Assembly: GCF_011008905.1 (NCBI RefSeq)
Contig: NZ_JAAIVI010000021.1
Coordinates: 160,663 to 224,662, forward strand
Direction: 5' to 3'
DNA length: 64,000 nucleotides
Origin: Wenzhouxiangella sp. XN201
GTDB taxonomy: Bacteria; Pseudomonadota; Gammaproteobacteria; Xanthomonadales; Wenzhouxiangellaceae
Shown: in pieces, positions 52,684-59,910 of the stretch
Numbering within the stretch: the first letter of the stretch is position 1
Layout: every line of letters starts with the position of its first letter
Program-made: the position numbers and the translations under genes
The notes under the pieces: generated by a model
Seen by the model: only the letters and a program-made list of their open reading frames with translations
Database searches by the model: none
Told to the model about the DNA's origin: nothing

Positions 52684-53436
52684 ATGTCTGAAAGAATGAC
52701 GAAAAAGCTAGAGGGCGATGGCCCTGTTGAAAAGCAGATTATCCTTCTGAAATTGACTGAATCCTTAGAGCAGGCACCTGACTTTGGTGAAAAGCCAATA
52801 ATGAATCCCGGTTCACCGCAACGGCAATGGTTGTCTCGTGTTGGCGCACTTTTCTCCAGGCTGGGACTTGATAGACAAGTACAGTATAGAGCGGCTTACC
52901 AAACACTGCTTCAGTATTGGAAACCCGCAATCGTTCAGATTCAGGGGCAAGTTCTTGATGCTATCGAAGAGCTTAAGCTTGAGCTTGAATTAGATGGCAG
53001 AAGTGAAATCGGAAATGCGTACGAGCCTGGAGATTTCTATAGTTTTTTTGCTGACTTAAAGTCCATCGTAAGTGATGCTAAGAATGATCTGTTGATAATC
53101 GATCCATATTTTAACGGCGAAGCATTTGATGCCTACATTTCAGAGGCCGGTGCATCGATTAATGTTCGTATCCTGGCAGACCGTTATTCGAAAGATCTAA
53201 AAGTTTATATCAATAAGCACATGGCTCAATACGGAAGTTCAATTAAAGTTAAAAGAAGCAAAGAGCTTCATGACAGAATTGTCTTCATAGATGGCGACGT
53301 ATCCTGGATTATGGGCGGGTCAATCAAGGATGCGGGAAAAAAGGCTACATACTTAATTCCGTTAGCTACTCCGATAACGGAGGCTAAGTATGCTATTTAC
53401 AGTGAGATATGGGAAAGGGCCACCGAAGTTGAGTAA
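52684..53436 (+). CDS. Phospholipase D-like protein (single HKD-type motif)
   Basis: 250 residues. N-terminal half helical (LLQYWKPAIVQIQGQVLDAI, a coiled segment). From about 120, a PLD-like fold: YSFFADLKSIVSDAKNDLLI, IDPYFNGEAFDAYI, INVRILADRYSKDLKVYI, and the partial HKD motif LHDRIVFIDGDVSWIMGGS. Only one motif, with HD in place of HxK, so it may act as a dimer or be non-catalytic. PLD-like single-motif proteins include nucleases and defence factors. AT-rich; cassette gene between two attC-like sites. Confidence 0.65.
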   Translation: MSERMTKKLEGDGPVEKQIILLKLTESLEQAPDFGEKPIMNPGSPQRQWLSRVGALFSRLGLDRQVQYRAAYQTLLQYWKPAIVQIQGQVLDAIEELKLELELDGRSEIGNAYEPGDFYSFFADLKSIVSDAKNDLLIIDPYFNGEAFDAYISEAGASINVRILADRYSKDLKVYINKHMAQYGSSIKVKRSKELHDRIVFIDGDVSWIMGGSIKDAGKKATYLIPLATPITEAKYAIYSEIWERATEVE

Positions 53437-53438
53437 GC

Positions 53439-53509
53439 GCTTAACGAGTAGATCCACTTGAGAGAATACTCGCTGCGCTCGCATTTTCTCGGTGTACTAA
53501 GCGTTGGGC
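53439..53509 (+). other. attC-like site 3
   Basis: Left end GCTTAAC (R'' consensus) and right end GTTGGGC (R' consensus) 71 bases apart. The interior GAGAATACTCGCTGCG and CGCATTTTCTC can form the terminal hairpin. It begins three bases after the stop of the PLD-like gene. Confidence 0.65.
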
Positions 53510-53531
53510 AAAACATTAAGGATGAGAAATT

Positions 53532-53783
53532 ATGAGTATGACTGACGACCAGAGAAGCAAATTTTCTCAGTGGACCAAAGACAACGGAATCTCATCTAAT
53601 TGCCCAGCATGCAATAGTGAAGAGTTAGGGATCTTTGGCCTTGTTACATTACCGACTTACGACGTATACACCAAGACTACAGATATCACAAATACGGTCC
53701 CAATGGTTCAGGTTAGCTGTGGGGACTGCGGTCACACCATGCTGTTTTCTGCAGTTAAGTGTGGGCTTATAGTCAGCGAGTAA
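53532..53783 (+). CDS. Small zinc-ribbon protein
   Basis: 83 residues. Ribosome site aaggatgag lies before the ATG at 53532. Two cysteine pairs, NCPACNSEE and CGDCGHTML, form a zinc ribbon; the loop between them carries LPTYDVYTKTTDITNTV. Function unknown; nucleic-acid or protein binding is the usual role. Cassette gene directly after attC-like site 3. Confidence 0.7.
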   Translation: MSMTDDQRSKFSQWTKDNGISSNCPACNSEELGIFGLVTLPTYDVYTKTTDITNTVPMVQVSCGDCGHTMLFSAVKCGLIVSE

Positions 53784-53841
53784 TTATGGCTACATTCAGC
53801 CTATTGGCGCTAGCTAACAGCAGCTCCAACTCGTAAGCGCC

Positions 53842-54631
53842 GAAACCAGGACACCCGAAACCAGGACGGCCGAAACCAGGAGAAACCAGAGAAACCAGGA
53901 CACCCACGATCCCCCCGGCTGAATCAGCCTCTCCGTGGTTTGCGGGACATCGGAATCTGCTGAGATTGAGCACGAGGTGGAAGGGGCCCTGGGGTGTCAG
54001 CGCTGTACCGGCCATCTGGAGCCCATTTTGAGCACGGGCTGGAGTCCGGTCCACGTCATTCAACCGAGGAGAAACCAGGACACCCACGATCTTCCCGGCT
54101 GAATCAGCCTCTCCGTGGTTTGCGGGGCATCGGAATCTGCTGAAAATGAGCACGAGGTGGACGGGATCCTGGCGCGTTGAGCGCAGTACCGGCCATCTGG
54201 AGCCCATTTTGAGCACGGGCTGGCGTCCGGTCCATGTCGTTCAACCGGAAATTCAGATCAGGATGGGATTACCAAGGTATTGACTGTTCTCGTAGCTTTT
54301 TGAGGGCGAATTCCCCGGACACGCCCTTCATCCAACGCTGGCCCAGATCGGCGGCCTTAAGCATCAGCGCCTCGGCGGAACCGATTGCCCGGTAGTAGCG
54401 GCTCTCGGTGCCTTGAACTCGCCGTATCCATTCTCGGGGATGGTTTGCCGCCAGAGAAACCAGGACACCCACGATCTTGCCGGCTGAATCAGCCTCTCCG
54501 TGGTTTGCGGGTCATCGGAATCTGCTGAGAATGAGCACGAGGTGGACGGGACCCTGGGGTGTCGAGCGCTGTGCCGGCCATCTGGAGCCGATTTTGAGCA
54601 CGGGCTGGCGTCCGGTCCACGTCGTTCAACC
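53842..54631. repeat. Tandem repeat array flanking the REP-type transposase
   Basis: First a short stretch of GAAACCAGG units at about 15-base spacing (53842, 53857, 53872, with a variant at 53882). Then three copies of a 175-base unit: 53891-54065, 54071-54246 and 54456-54631, each from GAAACCAGGACACCCACGA through GGCTGAATCAGCC and CCATCTGGAGCC to TCAACC. Copies 2 and 3 are each followed by sequence from the transposase 3' end, so the repeat plus gene end is duplicated. Small palindromes (GGCTGAATCAGCC) could be REP-like hairpins recognised by the transposase. No gene is supported in 53784-54268. Confidence 0.75.
54269..54443 (-). pseudogene. Duplicated 3' fragment of the REP-associated transposase
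   Basis: Encodes the C-terminal about 58 residues of the intact transposase at 54654: NHPREWIRRVQGTESRYYRA, IGSAEALMLKAADLGQRW, MKGVSGEFALKKLREQ, ending SIPW instead of PIPW. The upstream part is missing and is replaced by repeat sequence, so it is a remnant of the tandem duplication. Confidence 0.8.
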
Positions 54632-54653
54632 GGAAGTTCAGGTGAGGATGGGG

Positions 54654-55676
54654 CTACCAAGGTATAGGCTGTTCTCGTAGCTTCTTGAGGGCGAATTCCC
54701 CGGACACGCCCTTCATCCAACGCTGGCCAAGATCGGCGGCCTTAAGCATCAGCGCCTCGGCGGAACCGATTGCCCGGTAGTAGCGGCTCTCGGTGCCTTG
54801 AACTCGCCGTATCCATTCTCGGGGATGGTTCGCGACATTCCAAAGACCTTCAGGTGGCGCTTCTCCTGTGGCGGATAGCTTGCCGCGTTTCTCAGGATGT
54901 GCCTGGAGTCCTGTCCAGTGCACGAGCTCTATGTAGCTGGATTCGGTCAGATCAGAGAGAGCGTCGGCATCCAGTCCGGCGACCGGTTTGAGCGCCTGGT
55001 CCTCAGAACTAAGGCCCAGCGCCTTGCCGATTGCGGATCGAGTCGACTTGATTCGGTATCGCACGGAGGTATGCGCGGAGTCGCGAAGCGCCTCACACAT
55101 GCCGGCCCGAACCGGATTGAGATCCACGTAAGCCATGCAAGACAGAACAGCCTGTTCGTCCAGCAATGCCTGGCACTTGAAACGACCTTCCCAGAACCGG
55201 CCCGTGCACCCGTCCTCGCGATTGGCCATCCGGGCGATTGGCTCATTGAGTGCCCGCATGAACCAGCTGATCGATCCCAGCCGCTGGCGAATCACGTCAA
55301 GGCGCTCGGTATTGCTGAGGAGGGCGAGGGTCGCCCGCTCGACGCAGCCGGGATCGTCGCGGTTGCTGATCGATCCTGGAAAAATGGCCAGCCAGCGTTC
55401 TGCGACTTCCCGATCCGACCATTCCCAGGCATATCGCGGGTCGCTGCGGAGAACGATATGGAAATGATTCGACATGACGGCGTATGCATACACTGAAACG
55501 GCGAAACTGTCGGCCAGCTGGAAGATTCTTTCCTCGATCCACTGACGCCGATGCTCGAAGTCTTTTCCGGATGCAACATCGAAACCACACAGAAACGCGC
55601 GACGGACGCAACGGCTCACGCAATGGAAAAAGCCTGGCTCGTCATCGCTGACTAATTGACTTCGTGGATAGGTCAT
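54654..55676 (-). CDS. REP-associated tyrosine transposase (Y1/HUH family)
   Basis: 340 residues. N-terminal SDDEPGFFHCVSRCVRRAFL, then VYAYAVMSNHFHIVLRSD with the HUH metal motif (NHFHI) and, later, VLSCMAYVDLNPVRAGMCEA, characteristic of RAYT-type (TnpA_REP) single-strand transposases. The Y1 tyrosine is probably in the YVDLNP helix region. These enzymes are domesticated relatives of IS200/IS605 transposases that act on palindromic REP sequences. The C-terminal 60 residues are duplicated downstream (54269-54443), together with repeat copies. It lies inside the cassette region. Confidence 0.92.
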   Translation of the reverse strand: MTYPRSQLVSDDEPGFFHCVSRCVRRAFLCGFDVASGKDFEHRRQWIEERIFQLADSFAVSVYAYAVMSNHFHIVLRSDPRYAWEWSDREVAERWLAIFPGSISNRDDPGCVERATLALLSNTERLDVIRQRLGSISWFMRALNEPIARMANREDGCTGRFWEGRFKCQALLDEQAVLSCMAYVDLNPVRAGMCEALRDSAHTSVRYRIKSTRSAIGKALGLSSEDQALKPVAGLDADALSDLTESSYIELVHWTGLQAHPEKRGKLSATGEAPPEGLWNVANHPREWIRRVQGTESRYYRAIGSAEALMLKAADLGQRWMKGVSGEFALKKLREQPIPW

Positions 55677-55762
55677 GTGACTACCCTGGCACGAGGCTGG
55701 GAGCTAGCCAATCCCGAGACTGCCGCGTCGGACTGTAGGAAATTTCCCATAGATCATGGGTG

Positions 55763-55880
55763 TCCCGGATTCATCTCCCGGATTCATCTCCGGATTCATC
55801 CCGGATTCATCGGATTCACTTGCCGGATTCACAATCCCTCCCGTATTCACCCCGGATTCCCCGGATTCCTCTCGGATTCC
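55763..55880. repeat. Degenerate tandem GGATTC repeat
   Basis: Nine GGATTC units at roughly 10-29-base intervals (55767, 55780, 55792, 55803, 55812, 55824, 55853, 55863, 55874), most within CCCGGATTCAT or CCGGATTCC. Between 55677 and 55985 no gene is supported; open frames on the minus strand are low-complexity. Confidence 0.7.
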
Positions 55881-55923
55881 TGGAGGGGGTAACGGGACAA
55901 TTAAATGAGGTCCCGCACGGGCG

Positions 55924-55956
55924 CCGATTTGCCCCCGCGGCGAGTTTTGGGCAGAC
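55924..55956 (+). repeat. Leader repeat, copy 2
   Basis: CCGATTTGCCCCCGCGG then cgaGTTTTGGGCAG, followed by a gaggag ribosome site and the frameshifted gene at 55986. Nearly identical to the copy at 59148. Confidence 0.7.
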
Positions 55957-55985
55957 TTCGTGTGCCGATAAGTGAGGAGACCCGG

Positions 55986-56520
55986 ATGAAGAGCATTTTT
56001 GTTGCGTTGGCCGTGATTCCCCTTTTTCATGGTGCAAGCAGACGTCGATTGTCAGTCTTTGTTCGAAAAGCATCTCGAATCCGATATGGAGCTTTCCTAT
56101 CAGGAGTTCGATCAAACCATGGATAGCGGCTTCCGTGTTCTGGGAGCGAAAGGATGCAACGAAGAGGCTGCGGACCTCATTGAGGAGTATATTCGGGTCA
56201 ATTCAGCAGAGCAGCGGTCACTTCGGTGGCATATTGCCCAGCTTCGCGCCATGCACGGTGCGAACGCGGAAGCAGTCCGATACGCCAAATCCTCGCTTCT
56301 CGAGCAGGAGGATTTTTCAGAGCGTGCTTTGCGATGGAATGATTATGTTCTGGCAACCATCGCTTTTCTTGAGGGAGATCGGGAAGGCTTGGTTCGACAT
56401 CGAGACAAGGTCGCCGAGGGCGTCGGTGAACATCCTGGTAACGAACTGAATTTGAAGCTGCTGGATGCCTTGATCGAGAACTTTGACACTGACTACGCGA
56501 CAGCCTTGGAAACGTTGTAA
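55986..56520 (+). pseudogene. Frameshifted copy of the helical secreted protein
   Basis: Near-identical to the intact gene at 59210-59743: over the 163 residues that can be aligned only about five differ. The first codons, MKSIFVALAVIPLF, run into a CCCCTTTTT tract that has one more base than the copy at 59210, so the signal peptide frame runs out of phase with the body. The body (56029-56520, MVQADVDCQSLFEK onward) remains open and would lack a complete signal peptide if started there. It is either a recent pseudogene or a length-variable switch. Confidence 0.75.
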
Positions 56521-56530
56521 GGGCGTGGTC

Positions 56531-56574
56531 CACCGGACGCGGCTAACGCACGCCGCTTAGCTCCATAGTTAGGG
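56531..56574 (+). other. attC-like right half-site
   Basis: CACCGGACGCGGCTAACGCACG then CCGCTTAGCTCCATAGTTAGGG. It matches the right half of attC-like site 2 (CACCGGACGC, CCGCTTAGCTAAATCGTTAAG). A full left partner was not found in the 3' end of the preceding gene. Confidence 0.45.
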
Positions 56575-56606
56575 TTAAGCCAAACGTTTTGCAAAAGGAG
56601 ATTGAC

Positions 56607-56723
56607 ATGCACAGATATTTCATGCTTGTGCATTTCCTCCTTTTCTCGGTAGGTGCCGGACCAGGCGGCCTGCTCGGTCCCGGTATGGGAAACCAGGATC
56701 CTTATTATTATCAGTTCTCATGA
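56607..56723 (+). CDS. 38-residue peptide with hydrophobic N-terminus
   Basis: ATG at 56607 preceded by a strong ribosome site (aaaaggag). Translation is MHRYFMLVHFLLFSVGAG, then a Gly/Pro-rich stretch (PGGLLGPGMGNQDP) and YYYQFS. Too short for domain assignment, but the ribosome site and its isolated location between a half attC site and the next gene make it a credible small cassette gene. Confidence 0.45.
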   Translation: MHRYFMLVHFLLFSVGAGPGGLLGPGMGNQDPYYYQFS

Positions 56724-56759
56724 ATCACCCAAACAATACTTGCTGTGGCGAATTTTTGA

Positions 56760-57095
56760 ATGATTAACACCAACAAGCGACCGTTTCTCCTAGCCTCGTT
56801 ATTTGCTGGGGTCATTCTTTTTTTAGGTGGCTGCAATAACTTCGAAGGGGCTGGTATGGATGAGGAAGTGCAATCAGCTGAGAGCCTAGAAAGTCTTGAG
56901 GCAGAGGTCTTTGAATTGTATTCCTTGGCACCGTGTACGGACTCTCATGGGTATTGTAGCTTCCCGTTTTTAGTTGAACAGGTTGACGCTCTGACTGCGG
57001 GGTACTGTCTTGAGGGTGATTCTCAAGAAGCCCTTCGCATCTATACCTTGTTCAAACACTTTGAGGATCCGTCACCGCGACCACCGGAATGCTGA
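56760..57095 (+). CDS. Small lipoprotein, unknown function
   Basis: 111 residues. Signal peptide with lipobox LGGC (GVILFLGGCNNFEG) followed by an acidic region (EEVQSAESLESLEAEVFEL) and a cysteine-containing segment (LAPCTDSHGYCSFPF, GYCLEGDSQEALRIY), ending PPEC. No family recognised. AT-rich; its 3' flank leads to an attC-like left half-site. Confidence 0.6.
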   Translation: MINTNKRPFLLASLFAGVILFLGGCNNFEGAGMDEEVQSAESLESLEAEVFELYSLAPCTDSHGYCSFPFLVEQVDALTAGYCLEGDSQEALRIYTLFKHFEDPSPRPPEC

Positions 57096-57219
57096 TAACA
57101 AAAAAGCGGAGCAACCAGGAAACACATTATTTGAAGGGCTCGTTTGATCTGGCTATTGCCCTCAATAGATGAATTTTCCGCTCGAAGAACCAGGGCACAA
57201 AGCATTATCATTTCGTCTC

Positions 57220-57301
57220 ACCTAACAAAGCCTTCAACCGGACGCGGGGCTACTTGCGGGCCAGCAAAGCCGAGCTGGTTCCTGGGCCGCGCTGGTTAAG
57301 G
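57220..57301 (+). other. attC-like site 4 (left half clear)
   Basis: ACCTAAC with AAAGCCTTCAACCGGACGC matches an attC left half; the right end reads GCGCTGGTTAAGG, only a weak R' (GTTRRRY fails at the last base). Pairing between the inner arms is poor, so this may be a hybrid or degraded site. Confidence 0.45.
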
Positions 57302-57328
57302 CAAACTTTATTCGCGCGGGAACGGAAG

Positions 57329-57976
57329 ATGCACGTCGTATGCTTTGATATTGACGGGACGCTGGTTGCCTCTGCAGGTTTCGACGGCGAACTGTACGCG
57401 GAAGCGATTCGGGACGTGCTTGGCGTGGAGATCGATACAGACTGGTCTCAATACGAGAACGTTACGGATAGTGGCATTCTGGAAGAGATTCTCGAGAAGC
57501 ACTCGTCTCCCGATCAGCGAGGGCGTATGGCACAACAGGTTCACACCAGTTTTGTCGGACTCACCAAGCGCTACGTGGCGGAGAACCCTAGTCTCATACG
57601 AGAGATCCCGGGTGCACTGGCGTTGGTGGGGGAGCTGCGGAAGTCACCCGAAGTGCGCGTCTGTGTAGCGACGGGCGGCTGGGCGGAGACGGCAGCGCTC
57701 AAGCTCCGCGCTATCGGTCTCGAACCAAACGACCTTGCCATGGCAACTGGCTCCGACGCATTGAGACGCACCGACATTATGCGGCTGGCTGAGTCGAGAG
57801 CGACGCAGGGAGTGGTAGCGAAGAGACGGACATACTTCGGCGACGGTGTGTGGGACCAGAGAGCGGCGAGTCAACTCGGCTATGATTTTGTGGCGGTTGG
57901 GGGTGGTGTGAACCATCATTTGGCCTTTCCGGACTTACAGGATCTCGAGTCGATCCTCTCGCAGTTGGGCGTATAG
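57329..57976 (+). CDS. HAD-family hydrolase (phosphatase-like)
   Basis: 215 residues from the ATG at 57329 (MHVVCFDIDGTLVASAG); the earlier in-frame ATG at 57254 lies in the attC-like site. Motif I DIDGT carries the nucleophilic Asp, motif II is VCVATGGWAETAALKLRAIG (T/S-type), and motif IV is YFGDGVWDQRAAS. Haloacid-dehalogenase fold phosphatases of this small class act on sugar phosphates or nucleotides; substrate unknown. GC content returns toward host level, so the cassette may differ in origin. Confidence 0.85.
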   Translation: MHVVCFDIDGTLVASAGFDGELYAEAIRDVLGVEIDTDWSQYENVTDSGILEEILEKHSSPDQRGRMAQQVHTSFVGLTKRYVAENPSLIREIPGALALVGELRKSPEVRVCVATGGWAETAALKLRAIGLEPNDLAMATGSDALRRTDIMRLAESRATQGVVAKRRTYFGDGVWDQRAASQLGYDFVAVGGGVNHHLAFPDLQDLESILSQLGV

Positions 57977-58123
57977 AAAATGCTCAAGCGGACTTGGATA
58001 TATGTCGTTGCCACGAACGGCGTGGCAGGAAGGTCAGCTTGTTCCTGGAACTTTGCCGAACCTCGAGGATCGGATCCTGGTGCGACAGGGCTTAATTATC
58101 CAAGTTCAATGGGAGAGTCTTCC

Positions 58124-58588
58124 ATGAAAGTATCACGCTACACTTTTGTCCTCTTCACCACCGTGCTTGCGACAGCAAGCGCAGCTGCCTGCGACTTGAA
58201 TACGGGCGAAAGAAGCCAGCACGTCTTTCTCTCATGGAACGGACAGACACTTCAGAATTGGATTGCGCCTGCCGGCGACATCCACCAGGTCGCTCTCCCC
58301 AACGGCTTCCATCTGGGGGTTGAGCTAGATGAGCCGCCACCGGACAAATATATTGAGTTGGCTGAACAATTCCAGCACGTTCCGGAAATCGTCGAGATAA
58401 ACCTATTTGAGCTGTCCGAGGATGAGCCCGAGCTTCTTTCCCGGACCTATGGGGGAACAAACTCTATCCAAGGATTCGGGGCCCGTGGAGGAGCGAACAG
58501 GGTAGAGCAACTTGGCGACCCCGGGATTAAGCTCACCCTGCTCAAGCCAGTTTGTATAGAGCCGTCCACCGTGCCAGTTGCTCGATGA
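58124..58588 (+). CDS. Small secreted protein, unknown function
   Basis: 154 residues from the ATG at 58124, supported by gggagag upstream. Signal peptide FVLFTTVLATASAAAC, whose final Cys could be a lipobox (SAAAC). The body is featureless: HVFLSWNGQTLQNWIAPAG, VEINLFELSEDEPELLSRTY. An earlier reading from 57980 overlaps gene-free sequence and lacks a signal. No family recognised. Confidence 0.55.
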   Translation: MKVSRYTFVLFTTVLATASAAACDLNTGERSQHVFLSWNGQTLQNWIAPAGDIHQVALPNGFHLGVELDEPPPDKYIELAEQFQHVPEIVEINLFELSEDEPELLSRTYGGTNSIQGFGARGGANRVEQLGDPGIKLTLLKPVCIEPSTVPVAR

Positions 58589-58708
58589 AGACTGACTAGC
58601 TGCTACAAGTACTCGCCAGCCTTTATCGGGGTAATCCGCGTTGTGCTTACGTGTGCTGCTTGGAAGTCCATTTCTAGATTTGACCAGCGGTAAAGGAGAT
58701 TATCAGTC

Positions 58709-59071
58709 ATGAGAAAAGTCCTTGTGGTAATTGCGCTTTGCTTTCCACCCCTGATTGCCGCCGGGGACTCGGATCAATTCCTGGTGAAAATGAAGGTTTT
58801 GGAAAATGGTGCCGAGCTGGCCACGCCAGAAATGATCGTTGAGAAAGGATCGGAAGCATCCATGAATATTTCTGGTGAACAGGCGCTAGTAGCCGTTGGC
58901 TTGATCGTGAACGGTCACAATGAGAATGAGGCCCATGTTGTGGCCGAGATTGAAACATCGGCTGATCGAATGTCTCCCGAGTTGCTGGTGAAGAAGGGAC
59001 AGTGGGCTTCAGTTTCAGTGGGAGAGCTCGAATTCCATATCCTGGTAGAAGATCACGCTGCTACTGAATAG
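58709..59071 (+). CDS. Small secreted protein, unknown function
   Basis: 120 residues with a strong ribosome site (aaaggag) before the ATG. Signal peptide MRKVLVVIALCFPPLIAAG, then a beta-rich domain (FLVKMKVLENGAELATPEM, ALVAVGLIVNGHNENEAHV, SVSVGELEFHILVED). It ends about 80 bases before the third leader repeat. No family recognised. Confidence 0.6.
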   Translation: MRKVLVVIALCFPPLIAAGDSDQFLVKMKVLENGAELATPEMIVEKGSEASMNISGEQALVAVGLIVNGHNENEAHVVAEIETSADRMSPELLVKKGQWASVSVGELEFHILVEDHAATE

Positions 59072-59147
59072 AATCTTAGCCGGCACGGTAGCGAGGCAAC
59101 AGATCGACCAGGCGGCCCGCATTGAGATTCGTCATTGGCGGTGGCTG

Positions 59148-59180
59148 CCGATTTGCCCCCGCGGCCGGTTTTGGGCAGAC
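59148..59180 (+). repeat. Leader repeat, copy 3
   Basis: CCGATTTGCCCCCGCGG then ccgGTTTTGGGCAG, followed by a gaggag ribosome site and the intact duplicated gene at 59210. TGCCC and GGGCA can pair as a short stem. It may be a conserved 5' leader or promoter segment. Confidence 0.7.
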
Positions 59181-59209
59181 TTCGTGTCTTGGCAATAGAG
59201 GAGACCTGG

Positions 59210-59743
59210 ATGAAGAGTATCTTGATTGTGCTGGCCGTGATTCCCTTTTCCATGGTGCAAGCAGACGTCGATTGTCAGTCTTTGTTCGAAAAGCATCTCG
59301 AATCCGATATGGAGCTTTCCTATCAGGAGTTCGATCAAACTATGGATAGCGGCTTCCGTGTTCTGGGAGCGAAAGGATGCAACGAAGAGGCTGCGGACCT
59401 CATTGAGGAGTATATTCGGGTCAATTCAGCAGAGCAGCGGTCACTTCGCTGGCATATTGCCCAGCTTCGCGCCATGCACGGTGCGAACGCGGAAGCAGTC
59501 CGATACGCCAAATCCTCGCTTCTCGACCAGGAAGATTTTTCAGAGCGAGCTTTGCGATGGAATGATTATGTTCTGGCAACCATCGCTTTTCTTGAGGGAG
59601 ATCGGAAAGGCTTGGTTCGGCACCGAGACAAGGTTGCCGAGGGCGTCGGTGAACATCCCGGGAACGAACTGAATTTGAAGCTCCTGGATGCCTTAATCGA
59701 GAACTTCGGCGCTGACTACGCAACAGCCCTGGAAGCGTTATAA
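59210..59743 (+). CDS. Secreted helical protein, intact copy of the duplicated gene
   Basis: 177 residues from the ATG at 59210. Signal peptide MKSILIVLAVIPFSMVQA, then a helical, TPR-like body (FDQTMDSGFRVLGAKGCNEE, AADLIEEYIRVNSAEQ, RWHIAQLRAMHGANAEAV, LNLKLLDALIENF). Function unknown. The paralogue 3.2 kb upstream differs at only about five residues but is frameshifted in the signal peptide. Similarity starts at the leader repeat and stops at the stop codon. Confidence 0.8.
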   Translation: MKSILIVLAVIPFSMVQADVDCQSLFEKHLESDMELSYQEFDQTMDSGFRVLGAKGCNEEAADLIEEYIRVNSAEQRSLRWHIAQLRAMHGANAEAVRYAKSSLLDQEDFSERALRWNDYVLATIAFLEGDRKGLVRHRDKVAEGVGEHPGNELNLKLLDALIENFGADYATALEAL

Positions 59744-59910
59744 CGACCGGGGCATTCCTTGACAAGAACGATTGAGCCGTTGGTCAGTAGGTCCGCTTTG
59801 ATATTCCTCGGATAGTCGCCCACGCGGGTCAGGTAACAGAACGGGGTGTGTAGGTTCGGTGTCCTGAATCCCCCCTCGCTGGACGCAGGTCTGCCGTTGT
59901 TGTCAGCTAT

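Noticed and set aside
53773-54216. 147-codon minus-strand frame through the repeat array (GVLVSPRL-type protein)
   Set aside because: It is read through repeated noncoding units and the frame repeats with them; no ribosome site, and related copies occur at all three repeats.
55763-55880. Possible CRISPR array in the GGATTC repeat
   Set aside because: Units are only about 6-11 bases and irregular, with no conserved 24-37-base repeats, unique spacers or cas genes.
55704-56030. 108-codon minus-strand frame through the GGATTC repeat
   Set aside because: Low-complexity Asn/Pro/Glu/Ser translation driven by the repeat; no start signals.
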